Of a stretch of DNA of 64,000 nt, positions 16,184 to 24,766 are shown in pieces. Position 1 is the stretch's first letter; every line of letters begins with the position of its first letter. This stretch comes from Palsa-892 sp035295845 (GTDB taxonomy: Bacteria > Pseudomonadota > Alphaproteobacteria > Rhizobiales > Xanthobacteraceae). The stretch is from contig DATGIF010000010.1 in assembly GCA_035295845.1 (NCBI GenBank), forward strand, positions 1-64,000, written 5' to 3'. The position numbers and the translations under genes are program-made. The notes under the pieces are model-generated. The model was not told the DNA's origin and searched no databases. It saw only the letters and a program-made list of their open reading frames with translations.

Positions 16184-16717
16184 ATGCAGCTAACTAAGTT
16201 TGGGTACTATGCGGACTTCTTTGTTTATCCTGCACTCATTGCTGCCTTAACACTTTGCGCCGTCTATGAAACCGAAGGGCTGCAGTTCGGAGTATGGGTG
16301 CTATATTGTCTGAGTGGCATAGCCGCATGGACACTTGCGGAATATTTCCTTCATCGAACACTGTTTCATAATTTTCCATTTCTTAGGCAGATGCATGACG
16401 CCCACCATGCAACGCCGAGAGAGCTTGTAGGCGCGCCGACCTGGCTTAGCGTGGCTATTGGATCAATCATATTCGGCCCGTTGTGGTGGGGCGTCGGATT
16501 CATGGTGGCGTCCGCTATTAGTGCTGGATTGATGATTGGTTATCTTTGGTACGTAACGGTTCATCACCTCAATCATCATACGAGTCCGCCGCACGATACC
16601 TACCTATATCGGGCCAAGCGGCGGCATGCGCTGCATCACTACGGCGGAGAATCAAAGAACTTTGGCGTAACTACCGGCTTTTGGGATCGACTTTTCGGAA
16701 CAGAATTTCAGCGGTGA
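16184..16717 (+). CDS. fatty acid hydroxylase / sterol desaturase superfamily protein
   Basis: A 177-residue integral membrane di-iron enzyme. Its histidine clusters fit the superfamily: HRTLFH (HX4H, near residue 57), HDAHH (HX2HH), HHLNHH and HALHH. Four hydrophobic segments surround them. This family inserts hydroxyls or double bonds into lipid substrates using O2 and an electron donor; short bacterial members act on fatty acids, sphingolipid-like lipids or carotenoids. The neighbours do not reveal which. The C-terminus GVTTGFWDRLFGTEF is the conserved family ending. Confidence 0.85.
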   Translation: MQLTKFGYYADFFVYPALIAALTLCAVYETEGLQFGVWVLYCLSGIAAWTLAEYFLHRTLFHNFPFLRQMHDAHHATPRELVGAPTWLSVAIGSIIFGPLWWGVGFMVASAISAGLMIGYLWYVTVHHLNHHTSPPHDTYLYRAKRRHALHHYGGESKNFGVTTGFWDRLFGTEFQR

Positions 16718-16888
16718 TGCGGAGCGCGATCAGCCACCATTCCAATTCAAGCCCCTGGTTTGTCGCGGAAAGCGAGCCCTAGTTTCGCGCACGCTGTAGT
16801 CAGAATTTCTTCCGGCGTCGGATCGCGGATCGCACTTTCTGAGCGCTATGGCAAACGGGCGTGTTCAACGTTTCAAAATTTTATTGCA

Positions 16889-18622
16889 TCACTTGGCCGC
16901 ACTTGGTGATGAGACTGCCGTTGCAGCCTTCGGCGGCACTCGTGTAGTCACAGTTGCGATAGGTGCAATAGAATTTTGGACCGAGACAGATCGCGCTGCT
17001 TTCATCGGAGTTAGCTTTTTAGGTGATTGCGTGGTTGGCTCTGTTTGGACAAGCGCAACACCCATCAGCTTGAGCTCTGCATTGGCAGCTTCCAATTCGA
17101 CGACGTCATTTGCGCAATCGCTCGTCGCAAGCTGAAACAGGCGCTGCGCCTCGCGTTTGTCATTTTTCGAAAGAGCGAGTTCTCCGCTGTAGAAATTGGC
17201 ATCGCACATTTGTGAATACTTGGTACCCGAATCTGGGTCATCCGCAGCAGTCATGAGTGCGGCCTGGGTTATCTGACCTAGAAATAGCTGTACGACCGGC
17301 GCTGGCCATGCGGTCATGTTTAGTTGCGCCGCGGCTTGCGCCAGATGAGTTGGAATATTGTTACGGCGCTCGGCAATGTCGAGCCAGAGTGCAGCGTAGG
17401 CAAATTTCGGATTGAGCTCGTTCGCCTGCTTGAAATCCGACTGCGCCTTGGCGATGGAGGCCTTGTACAGATAGATGCGGCCCCGGTCGAAATAGGCGCT
17501 GACATATTTCGGATTAATACCAATTGCCTCGCTGTAATCCGTGAGGGCGTGATCATATTCGCCCTTCGAGGCATAGGCGCGGCCCCGGTTGTCGTAGGCG
17601 GTAGCATATGTGGGACTGAGTCGGATCGCCTCGCCGTAATCCGCGATGGCACGGTCATTGTCGCCCTTAAAGTGATAGGCAACTCCCCGATTGTTATAAG
17701 CGTAGGCGTAATCGGGTTTGAGTCGGATTGCGTCGCCGTAATCGGCGATCGCACGGTCGACATCGCCATTGTAGTAATTCGCTAAGCCACGGTTATTGAA
17801 GGCATAGCTCAAATTGGGGTCGAGCCGGATTGCTTCGTTGAAGTCGGCGATCGCGCGGTCGTAATCGTATTTGTAATAATAAGCGAGGCCGCGGTCATTG
17901 TAGGCGTCGGCATAATTCGGATCGAGCCGGATGGCTTCGTTGTAATCGGTAATGGCGCGATCGTAGTCGCCCTTGTAGTAATAGGCGAGGCCTCTGTTGT
18001 CGTAGGCCTCGACATATTTAGCATTGAGACGAATCGCTTCGTTGTAATCAGCTATAGCGTTGTCGTATTCATCCTTATAATAATAGGCGAGGCCACGGCC
18101 GTTGTATGCTTTCGGATATTTAGGGTCGAACCGGATCGCTTGGCTGTAATCGGCAATGGCTCGATCGTAATCGCTCTTGATATAATAGACATTCCCTCGG
18201 TTGTAGTAGGCGTGCGCAAATTTGGGGTCAAGCCGGATCGCCTGGTTGTAATCTGCGAGGGCGCGGTCGTAGTCGCTCTTTTGGTAATAAATATTACCCC
18301 GGTTACTGTAAGCATTGGCATCATTAGGGTCGAGCCGGATCGCCTGGTTGTAATCTGCGAGGGCGCGGTCGTAGTCGCCCTTGTCATGATAGCCTATACC
18401 TCTGTCATTATAGGCCCAGGCCAAGTTCTCACCCGACCATCTGCCCGATTGAATGATTACGGTACAACTGCTGATCACCACATCTGGCGGCCATGCGTTG
18501 CCATTGTTCACACACTTATCGGCATATGCCTGAAGTTGTGCGCTGCTGGGTGAGGAGAAGAATAGTACCGCCAAGCCGAAACAGATTCCGACGCTGCGCG
18601 AAATTCCAGGACCGCCCATCAA
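16889..18622 (-). CDS. exported TPR-repeat protein with ten near-identical repeats
   Basis: A 577-residue protein with a signal peptide (VGICFGLAVLFFSSPSSAQ). Ten 34-residue TPR units run from about residue 65 to 410. Each is close to AYxNRGxAYYxKGDYDRAIA followed by DYNEAIRLDPN. The repeats are also similar at DNA level, with a 102-base period. A C-terminal globular part follows (ALWLDIAERRNNIP; MCDANFYSGELALSK; AANAELKLMGVAL) and a Thr/Pro-rich tail. TPR solenoids bind other proteins; NlpI-like members regulate envelope enzymes. The C-terminal block is the one left in the broken gene at 3781-3972. The long plus-strand frames opposite the repeats reflect the periodic codons. Confidence 0.88.
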   Translation of the reverse strand: MMGGPGISRSVGICFGLAVLFFSSPSSAQLQAYADKCVNNGNAWPPDVVISSCTVIIQSGRWSGENLAWAYNDRGIGYHDKGDYDRALADYNQAIRLDPNDANAYSNRGNIYYQKSDYDRALADYNQAIRLDPKFAHAYYNRGNVYYIKSDYDRAIADYSQAIRFDPKYPKAYNGRGLAYYYKDEYDNAIADYNEAIRLNAKYVEAYDNRGLAYYYKGDYDRAITDYNEAIRLDPNYADAYNDRGLAYYYKYDYDRAIADFNEAIRLDPNLSYAFNNRGLANYYNGDVDRAIADYGDAIRLKPDYAYAYNNRGVAYHFKGDNDRAIADYGEAIRLSPTYATAYDNRGRAYASKGEYDHALTDYSEAIGINPKYVSAYFDRGRIYLYKASIAKAQSDFKQANELNPKFAYAALWLDIAERRNNIPTHLAQAAAQLNMTAWPAPVVQLFLGQITQAALMTAADDPDSGTKYSQMCDANFYSGELALSKNDKREAQRLFQLATSDCANDVVELEAANAELKLMGVALVQTEPTTQSPKKLTPMKAARSVSVQNSIAPIATVTTRVPPKAATAVSSPSAAK

Positions 18623-18795
18623 TACGCTCCACCTTTTGCCCTCTACAAACGCTAATCGATTTGCGCCATGAGCTCGTAGGTGGCCGCATACCGCTTTAGA
18701 TTAAATTTCGGGGCTTGGCAGTTCGTCACCCTACCGCCTGGATTGCGACCATGCTGATATTTAGCGTCGCTCCTGATCAGGCGCAGAAAAACGCG

Positions 18796-19548
18796 ATGAA
18801 AAGGATGGGCGTCATTTTTGCCGCGCTGACTTGGCCTACCGCCGCGTCGGCGCAGTTGAACGTTCTGATATCGGGTGGATTCACCGGTGCATACGAGCGG
18901 CTGTTGCCGGAATTCGAGCGGACAAGTGGCATAAAAGTCACCACTGGATCTGGCTCCTCACAGGGACAGGGACCGCAAAGGATCGGCGCGCAGCTCGCAC
19001 GCGGCGTGCCTGCCGACGTAGTAATTCTCTCCCGGGAAGGCCTCAATGAACTGATTGCCGCGAACCGGATCGCCACCGGTACGGACGTTGATCTCGCGCG
19101 TGTGCCGCTCGGCGTGGCGGTGCGTGCGGGGAGTCCGAAACTCGACGTGAGCACCGTCGAGGCCTTCAAACAGATTCTGCTGAATGCCAAAACGGTCGCA
19201 GTTCCCGGAAGCACCAGCGGTATTTGGCTTACGAGCTATCTTTTTCCGCGACTTGGTATCGCGGAACAAATCCACGTTAAGATAACGCCGCGCGGCACGG
19301 GCGCAACCGAGATGGTCGCTACCGGAAATGCAGACCTTGCTGTCATGCCAGTTAGCGAAATCATGCGCGTGCCAGGCGTCGACTTCGCAGGCGTCATTCC
19401 GTCGGAGATCCAGTTCGTCCAGGTTTTTTCAGCAGCTGTTGTCGCGGGCTCCCAGGAGATTGAAAATGCCCGGCGATTGATTGAATTTCTCGCTTCCGCG
19501 CGCGCATCCGAGGTCATCAAGAACAGCGGAATGAATCCGGCGAGATAA
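18796..19548 (+). CDS. molybdate-type (ModA-like) substrate-binding protein
   Basis: A 250-residue periplasmic protein of the SBP_bac_11 family. A signal peptide (MGVIFAALTWPTAASAQ) is followed by LNVLISGGFTGAYERLLPEF. It has the SGSSQGQGPQRIGAQLARGV ligand-loop segment and a GTGATEMVATGNADLAVMPV block typical of ModA-like proteins annotated as ABC molybdate or sulfate binders. No permease or ATPase lies beside it, so it is an orphan receptor. The start is uncertain: ATG 18796 gives the best signal peptide, but its ribosome site is weak and an upstream start at 18715 is possible. Confidence 0.75.
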   Translation: MKRMGVIFAALTWPTAASAQLNVLISGGFTGAYERLLPEFERTSGIKVTTGSGSSQGQGPQRIGAQLARGVPADVVILSREGLNELIAANRIATGTDVDLARVPLGVAVRAGSPKLDVSTVEAFKQILLNAKTVAVPGSTSGIWLTSYLFPRLGIAEQIHVKITPRGTGATEMVATGNADLAVMPVSEIMRVPGVDFAGVIPSEIQFVQVFSAAVVAGSQEIENARRLIEFLASARASEVIKNSGMNPAR

Positions 19549-19584
19549 TCGTCGCACACTCGAGGCGGCAAACGGTGTCAGTCT

Positions 19585-19830
19585 ATGGAAGAGCTCCTTG
19601 GGAGGATTTTGGAGTGGGTCGGCTGGGACCTGAAGCCTATGTCTTGGCGGCGAAGAATCCTCGTCGTGGCGATTCACGCCGCTGTCGCTGTTACGCTCAC
19701 GATTTCGGGGATTTATTTTCTGGTCACAAACTTTGACGCGGCAGGTTTAATAATTGGAGGGTTGTGCGCCGCATTTGGCGTGTTGTACTTGGGCCGAGTA
19801 GCCATCAATCTCTTAGTAGTTCTACGATAG
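19585..19830 (+). CDS. small inner membrane protein (81 aa)
   Basis: Two hydrophobic segments, about residues 26-48 (LVVAIHAAVAVTLTISGIYF) and 52-75 (AGLIIGGLCAAFGVLYLGRV), with a basic cytoplasmic patch (WRRR) before the first. No family recognised. It follows the ModA-like gene by 36 bases and could be co-transcribed. Function unknown. Confidence 0.5.
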   Translation: MEELLGRILEWVGWDLKPMSWRRRILVVAIHAAVAVTLTISGIYFLVTNFDAAGLIIGGLCAAFGVLYLGRVAINLLVVLR

Positions 19831-20025
19831 AAGGACAGACTCCTTATGCTGAAAAGGTCGAAAAATTTGCCGAAGATGTTCCTACTGCCCCATGCAAGCG
19901 GCGGTTTTATATATAGGAATATACTCCTATTTCCTTGATACGAATGATAATTTTTTGCAAAACGAAGCCAAATAATGTCGATATATCAATCCTCTCGTGG
20001 AACACTCGCGGTGGAATTCACGGCG

Positions 20026-20451
20026 TCATCTCATTCCGATTGATTGATCTGGAAAGACCCGTACCTGTTGCTTGCCTTCGGCATCCCATACAGACACAGA
20101 CTCCACGTGCTTCTCGGCATAAAACGACGCGATAGCGCTGAAGAGTTTTTTCGCTGGCAATAGTTTTGGCGGCACAAAAAAGAACAAGCCAAATCGCGGA
20201 GAAGTTCCCTCCGTGACGTCTAAGGCGAGGCGAACGGCTGTATTCGCCTGCGCCGTGCCGCTTGCGACTAGTTCAACAAACGGCCCGACCTGAAAGGCAA
20301 GATACGACGCTTTGCCCCACGTCCATCTGCCGTTTGTGACCCCCTTAGGAAATTGATCGTTTCCTGGTGGTACCGACCAAGGGAACGGATCCTCATCGCC
20401 GGATATGAGTGTTGCGCGAGGAAACGGTCTGGCTGCATTGGCGCGCTCCAT
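20026..20451 (-). CDS. hypothetical protein, possibly N-terminally truncated
   Basis: A 141-residue frame from ATG 20451 (MERANAARPFPRATL) to 20026; the frame stays open to a TTG at 20487. Sequence such as LISGDEDPFPWSVPPGNDQF and GRWTWGKASYLAFQVGPFVE looks like the end of a secreted or phage-adhesin-like domain, but I recognise no family. Another minus frame immediately upstream (ADGYFVLADHSF, ending about 20459) looks coding-like too. A frameshift joining the two is therefore possible, and the true N-terminus may lie further right. Confidence 0.4.
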   Translation of the reverse strand: MERANAARPFPRATLISGDEDPFPWSVPPGNDQFPKGVTNGRWTWGKASYLAFQVGPFVELVASGTAQANTAVRLALDVTEGTSPRFGLFFFVPPKLLPAKKLFSAIASFYAEKHVESVSVWDAEGKQQVRVFPDQSIGMR

Positions 20452-20564
20452 CAGATCACGCCTTAAAAGAGTGGTCCGCCAGAACAAAGTATCCGTCCGC
20501 GTTGGCCGGCTTGTCTGTATGCGCGAGCTGAACGGGGTGTTCCGTTTGTGGAACGCCAGTATGG

Positions 20565-21257
20565 CTACTTCTTACCCGTCGAAATCGCTGCGTAGCCGTG
20601 GCCTAGGTACGGCAAGTACCAGTTTTTGACCACGCGGCCATCACCACGAATGGTCTGCAGCGGATAGTCCTCAAAATTGTCCTTGAACGGCGCTGTGACA
20701 TCGTCGACCTGCACTTCGGCGTCCTCGGTATAAAAACCGATCCGGCCGAACGTGTAGGGGCGATCCACGTCCTCAAGTGAGGCGACTTCCTCGCCGTCGA
20801 GTTGAATGGTTATTTCATTTTGCTTCTGCGAAATTTCAAAGTCGTGCCATCCGCCGACCTGGAATTCCGCCTTTCCGGTCTTCAGAAACCGCTGCTGACC
20901 GGCTTGGGTATGATCGCGCTTTCCGATCTCCCAGCCGTTGGTCTTGAGCGCGAGGTAATAGAAGTTACCGCCGTAATAGTTCCAGACGATCCACACGCAT
21001 TCCCACGGATTGGGGTCGGAGCCGGAGCGTAGTTGCTTGACGGTCCGCACCCGCCCGCGAAAGGTAACGTCGCCGGAATAGCTCGCGACGCTGAGGACAA
21101 GGGCCGCGTGGGTTTCATTCGCGCGCGTCGAGGGCTTGGGGCTGAGAACAAGGACGTGCGTCTCCTCCGCCCTTTCCCCGCCGGCGGGCGTTTGCGCCAG
21201 CGCAGCGCCCGCCACAAGCGCGATGGCAAACCCTACAATTGCGACCCTCGTGCCCAT
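20565..21257 (-). CDS. secreted concanavalin A-like (DUF1080/LamG-type) protein
   Basis: A 230-residue protein with a clear signal peptide (MGTRVAIVGFAIALVAGAAL, cleavage at ALA-Q). The mature domain has beta-jelly-roll features: VWNYYGGNFYYLALKTNGWE, KRDHTQAGQQRFLKTGKAEF, WHDFEISQKQNEITIQLDGE and GRIGFYTEDAEVQVDDV. This is the pattern of DUF1080/3-keto-disaccharide hydrolase-like and LamG folds that bind sugars. No catalytic pair can be named, so a carbohydrate-binding role is the safe reading. It lies next to PEP-CTERM-type exported proteins on the same strand, consistent with an envelope or exopolysaccharide setting. Confidence 0.65.
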   Translation of the reverse strand: MGTRVAIVGFAIALVAGAALAQTPAGGERAEETHVLVLSPKPSTRANETHAALVLSVASYSGDVTFRGRVRTVKQLRSGSDPNPWECVWIVWNYYGGNFYYLALKTNGWEIGKRDHTQAGQQRFLKTGKAEFQVGGWHDFEISQKQNEITIQLDGEEVASLEDVDRPYTFGRIGFYTEDAEVQVDDVTAPFKDNFEDYPLQTIRGDGRVVKNWYLPYLGHGYAAISTGKK

Positions 21258-21314
21258 TGCCGTTAATGTTCGACCCTAGGATGGCATGAAGATTTGGCAT
21301 GAAGTGCAGGCAAG

Positions 21315-21343
21315 AAAAAACCCGGATCAGGTCCGGGGTTTTT
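21315..21343. terminator. rho-independent terminator, bidirectional form
   Basis: aaaaacccgga-tcag-gtccggggttttt: a stem of about seven G/C pairs flanked by A-run and T-run. It lies 21 bases after the stop of the minus-strand gene at 21364. Confidence 0.8.
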
Positions 21344-21363
21344 GGCGCGGATATGAAATCCGT

Positions 21364-21930
21364 TCAAGCTGATGCGGGGATGACGGCGAGCTTGCGGGCA
21401 CGGCGATAAGCGACAAAACCGACCCCGGCGAAGCCGATGAGCATCATCATCCAGGTGGAAAGCTCGGGCGCGGCCGCCGAGACATTGACTGTTGCAATGT
21501 TGCCGCCCACAAGTGGATCGGCGAAGTTGCCACTTAATGGCAAATTTACATTCACTGGGGGGCAGTTCTTTTTACTGCAGGTTGAACTCTCGGTATAGGT
21601 CACCTCGCCGGAATAGCTTGGCGTGTAATTTCCTGCGAGCAAATAGGTTACGTCCCATTTGAACTCGCGTGTCGTGCCGCCCGGGGGCGCGATCGAGAAG
21701 TTCAAACTCTGGCCATCACCCGAGAGAAGCGTGACGTGACCGCCCTTGAGTGTCGCGCCAAAATCCCCGGGATCGGCTGTCAGTGTGAGCTGAAAGTCCA
21801 GATTGACTATTCCGCCGACTGAAATCGTATCCGGAGATAGCTCCGCAAGGATGGCTACGCCTGCCGAGGCTTGGTTGATGCCGGCGACAAGCGCCAGGCC
21901 CGTTAATATTGCGATCGCGGTTTTTCTCAT
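21364..21930 (-). CDS. exported protein with PEP-CTERM-like anchor (PELSTW variant)
   Basis: 188 residues: signal peptide (AILTGLALVAGINQASA), a beta-rich domain with two Cys (STCSKKNCPP), and a C-terminal sorting signal APELSTWMMMLIGFAGVGFV followed by AYRRARK. The tripartite end (Pro-Glu, hydrophobic helix, basic cluster) is the PEP-CTERM arrangement recognised by exosortase/EpsH-type enzymes; the PEL form replaces PEP. Such proteins are usually exported with exopolysaccharide. The central domain resembles a cohesin/Ig-like beta fold but I cannot name it. It is closely followed by a terminator. Confidence 0.7.
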   Translation of the reverse strand: MRKTAIAILTGLALVAGINQASAGVAILAELSPDTISVGGIVNLDFQLTLTADPGDFGATLKGGHVTLLSGDGQSLNFSIAPPGGTTREFKWDVTYLLAGNYTPSYSGEVTYTESSTCSKKNCPPVNVNLPLSGNFADPLVGGNIATVNVSAAAPELSTWMMMLIGFAGVGFVAYRRARKLAVIPASA

Positions 21931-21980
21931 GCCCTAGCTGATTTGTCGCGTGAATTTACATTGGACTGAGTTCGTGTATC

Positions 21981-22631
21981 TCAGATCGATGCGGTCGCCG
22001 CTCGGCCGGAGGGCAGACAGCGATACGCGATGAGCCCGACAAGGGCAAAGCCCAGGAGCATCATGATCCAAGTGGCCGGCTCCGGAACTGCGGCCACCTG
22101 CACGTTGTCGAGGATGTTGCCGACATTCGTACCCTGGCCGGGATTGATCGGGTTGATTGCCTGAAACACAAGCGGGCCGCCGTTCGTGGTCACCTTGAAC
22201 GAAAAGCTTTGCATCGGCGCGCCGGGCGTGAACGAGGAATCCACGGACGGGGTGATCAGCTGGCTCCAGCTGCCGATCGAAACAAGCGTTTTCTCAAGCG
22301 GGTATTGGCCCTGATAGGTGTAAGCGCTGAGGTTAAAGCTCACATCGTAGGTGCCGGCGGCGAAGCTTTGTTTCGTGGTCAAGGTGCCGAGCGAAGTCGA
22401 AGTGCCGTCGAGATCGACGTAGTTGCCGTTACCGGGATAGAAATCGAAGAACCCCGTTCCGATGACGTCAACGGATCCTGCGGTTACGTTCCATTTATTG
22501 AATGCAGTCTGGTTGAGGCCCTGCGGCGTCGAATTGAACCCGTCGGAAAAAAGCACTGCCGCCGAGGACGGGTGCGCCCAGGCGAGGCTCGCGAGAAACG
22601 GCAAAGCAAAGAACAGGGATCTCGGTTTCAT
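21981..22631 (-). CDS. PEP-CTERM domain exported protein
   Basis: 216 residues: signal peptide (MKPRSLFFALPFLASLAWAH), then a jelly-roll-like domain (LFSDGFNSTPQGLNQTAFNK; FFDFYPGNGNYVDLDGTSTS; GTYDVSFNLSAYTYQGQYP). It ends in a canonical sorting signal, VPEPATWIMMLLGFALVGLI followed by AYR. The body resembles PEP-CTERM proteins with a choice-of-anchor/DUF642-like fold. It lies between two other anchored proteins on the same strand, so a short operon is likely. No exosortase gene is in the window. Confidence 0.8.
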   Translation of the reverse strand: MKPRSLFFALPFLASLAWAHPSSAAVLFSDGFNSTPQGLNQTAFNKWNVTAGSVDVIGTGFFDFYPGNGNYVDLDGTSTSLGTLTTKQSFAAGTYDVSFNLSAYTYQGQYPLEKTLVSIGSWSQLITPSVDSSFTPGAPMQSFSFKVTTNGGPLVFQAINPINPGQGTNVGNILDNVQVAAVPEPATWIMMLLGFALVGLIAYRCLPSGRAATASI

Positions 22632-22652
22632 CCAAGTCTCCGCGTGCTGCGT

Positions 22653-23321
22653 TCAGACGGTCTCAATGACGGCGGCCTTTTGCGCGCGCCGATAGGCGAC
22701 GAATCCAATGCCGGCAAAGCCGAGAAGCATCATCACCCAAGTCGAGAGTTCGGGGACCGCGGAAACGCTCACCTTGTCGAGCGCGGCACCAAAGGCGCAG
22801 GCATTGTCGCCGCCCGTCGCGCAGGTGGTGCTTGCGAAAGTGAGCGTCGAGCTCGGCGCATTGGCGATGAAGGAGAAGGAACCCGGCGTCCAATTCATGT
22901 TGGACCGGCTGGGACCGCTCGCGGGATTGAACGTAAAGTCGAAGCCATCGACGGTCACGTCGAGGGTCTTCGGGTTTGGCCCGCCATCGGGATTGCCCGA
23001 CATCACGAAGCCCACCGTGTAAGTCTGGCCGACCACTGTCTTGAAGGTCTGTGAAACCGAGCCGAGGCCGAGGCCGCTCAGGTCAAGACTGCGCGAGCCG
23101 TCGCCGGGCTGCCAGTAGGTACCGATCCAGTCGATGCTGTTGCCGCCGACCGTCCATGCGGTGATGGCGGTGCTGCCGTTAGACAGCGTGTCAAAGGGGG
23201 CCGAGTCGAATGTGCCGAGCTCAAAGCTGCCGTTCTGGATCAGATTGACCCCTGCCTTGGCAGGCGGCGCGACGGCAAGAAGCAAAAACGCGAGACTTGC
23301 ACCCAATGCTCTTGCGCGCAT
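22653..23321 (-). CDS. choice-of-anchor (DUF642-like) protein with PELSTW C-terminal anchor
   Basis: 222 residues from ATG 23321, seven bases after GGGG (ATG 23327 is too close). Signal peptide (LGASLAFLLLAVAPPAKA), then NLIQNGSFELGTFDSAPFDT, a WTVGGNSIDWIGTYWQPGDG block and a C-terminal VPELSTWVMMLLGFAGIGFV plus AYRRAQK. The NGSFE...W..GDGSRSLDLSG pattern is that of choice-of-anchor C / DUF642 proteins, which bind polysaccharides in plants. It is the first gene of the minus-strand row and diverges from another PEP-CTERM gene across 390 bases. Confidence 0.8.
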   Translation of the reverse strand: MRARALGASLAFLLLAVAPPAKAGVNLIQNGSFELGTFDSAPFDTLSNGSTAITAWTVGGNSIDWIGTYWQPGDGSRSLDLSGLGLGSVSQTFKTVVGQTYTVGFVMSGNPDGGPNPKTLDVTVDGFDFTFNPASGPSRSNMNWTPGSFSFIANAPSSTLTFASTTCATGGDNACAFGAALDKVSVSAVPELSTWVMMLLGFAGIGFVAYRRAQKAAVIETV

Positions 23322-23327
23322 GGTCAT

Positions 23328-23711
23328 ACCCCCAACTCAACAGCAGACGATTCCTTGCCGGAATCTCCCGTACCATCCTGCTGCGGTGCATTTTTTACGC
23401 AGATGCAACCCTGAGTCAACCAACCCGGGCGCGTCATGCGACGTCTAATCTGTGATGAAAGTTCCACCAGCGGACGCCGGATAAAATCCTGTTTCGGCAC
23501 GGCTGATGGCCGTTTCCGCAATGGCGCCGATGATTATGGCCGTGCGTTCCGGCCATTCACAAGCAGCGGATTCAACCGGCATGGTTGCGGTGCGGTTGCA
23601 ACCGCTAGTTTGACGCAGCCCTGATTCTTCAGGTACTTTTGTTCGCAATAAGCTGGCTTTGACAGTGCGGTTCACTCGCGCCATGCCGGATAGGGCCACT
23701 GGGGGCGTATC
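23328..23711. promoter_or_regulatory. divergent promoter region with 14-base palindrome
   Basis: Lies between two divergent PEP-CTERM genes. gcggttgcaaccgc at 23592-23605 is a perfect palindrome, and gttgcaacc-like half sites occur nearby, so it may bind a dimeric regulator. No gene is supported here; the long minus frame that crosses it is the antisense of the gene at 23712. Confidence 0.45.
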
Positions 23712-24485
23712 ATGAGCGTTAGACCTTTCCTGTCGGCCGCCGCCTTGGTGGCGCTGGCGTTTGGAATGAGTCCGGCCGCGGCGTCGGTTCTCACCGTCTC
23801 CAGCTACGACATGCAGAACGGTGACGGGACCGGCGCGCTCGGCACATGGAATTATTGGGACCGCAATTACACCGGTTCTGGCAACAAGACCGTTGATAGC
23901 GCGCCGCTCAGCGGCGGCACCGGCAAACTGACCGACGGAATCATCGCCACGACCGGCTTTAGCGGTATGACCAACGGCATTCCCAATTCGAATGCCCAAG
24001 GCACGGGCCTCTACGTCGGCTGGAAGTATCTTGATCCGACGATCACGTTCAATCTTTCGAGCAAATCGAAAGTTTTCTCGATCGATGTGTACGCGCAATA
24101 CGCCTATATCGGCCTCGTCGGGCCGCCCGTCACGCTGACCATCGACGGCGTAACTTACACGCCGACCGTAACGCTGCTGTCGTCGACGGACGAGCGGCTG
24201 AGCGTGTCGTTCGCGAGTGGACTGGTCGGCACGACCTTCAAGGTGCAGCCAAACGCGGGGCCCTTCGGACCCGATGCCATCGCCTATAACAAGCAATTTC
24301 CCGGCGATCCGATTCCCGGCAACAAAGAGCCGTGGATGATGCTGAGCGAAGTACAATTCAACGGCCAGGCCGTGGGCGGCGTTCCCGAACCGGCGACTTG
24401 GTGCCTGATGCTTGTCGGCTTCGCCGCGGTCGGGTACCTCGCCTATCGTCGGAAACAGAAACACGCGCTTGCGGCAAGCGCCTGA
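23712..24485 (+). CDS. PEP-CTERM domain exported protein
   Basis: 257 residues: signal peptide (MSVRPFLSAAALVALAFGMS, cleavage near AAA-S), a beta-rich body (MQNGDGTGALGTWNYWDRNY; GLYVGWKYLDPTITFNLSSK; VTLTIDGVTYTPTVTLLSST), and the sorting signal VPEPATWCLMLVGFAAVGYL followed by AYRRKQK. A strong terminator begins 20 bases after the stop. The body resembles PEP-CTERM proteins with discoidin-like or F5/8-type folds, by feel only. It diverges from the other three anchored proteins. Confidence 0.8.
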   Translation: MSVRPFLSAAALVALAFGMSPAAASVLTVSSYDMQNGDGTGALGTWNYWDRNYTGSGNKTVDSAPLSGGTGKLTDGIIATTGFSGMTNGIPNSNAQGTGLYVGWKYLDPTITFNLSSKSKVFSIDVYAQYAYIGLVGPPVTLTIDGVTYTPTVTLLSSTDERLSVSFASGLVGTTFKVQPNAGPFGPDAIAYNKQFPGDPIPGNKEPWMMLSEVQFNGQAVGGVPEPATWCLMLVGFAAVGYLAYRRKQKHALAASA

Positions 24486-24504
24486 TTGCGCCGCATCGCC
24501 GAAC

Positions 24505-24532
24505 AAAAGACCGCCGCAAGGCGGTCTTTTTT
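24505..24532 (+). terminator. rho-independent terminator
   Basis: aaaagaccgcc-gcaa-ggcggtctttttt: an eight-base G/C-rich stem with a GCAA loop and a T-run, directly after the PEP-CTERM gene. Confidence 0.9.
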
Positions 24533-24766
24533 ATTGCGGGTTTGGGCCCGGGGCATGCTTAACGAAAGCCTAATTTTCCCTGAAAGATTTCCGCGATCCG
24601 GACGCGCGGCATTAAGCAGCCAGAACAATTGGGCGCCAGCCCCGGGCTGAATCCGCCCGCTTCCGCCGCCGATTAATCAATAAAAGAGACCGGTCCGCCA
24701 ACATTGCCGCTGTTGAAGCGAGCGGGACCGCGGTTTCGCCCGGCTTCGAGCGAGGAGTTGGCGACG

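Noticed and set aside
17324..18553. Plus-strand Val/Ile-rich frames opposite the TPR protein
   Set aside because: They repeat with the 102-base TPR period and are the complement of the repeat codons.
23445..24506. Long minus-strand frame opposite the PEP-CTERM gene
   Set aside because: Arg-rich composition with no family features. The plus strand has a signal peptide, sorting signal and terminator.
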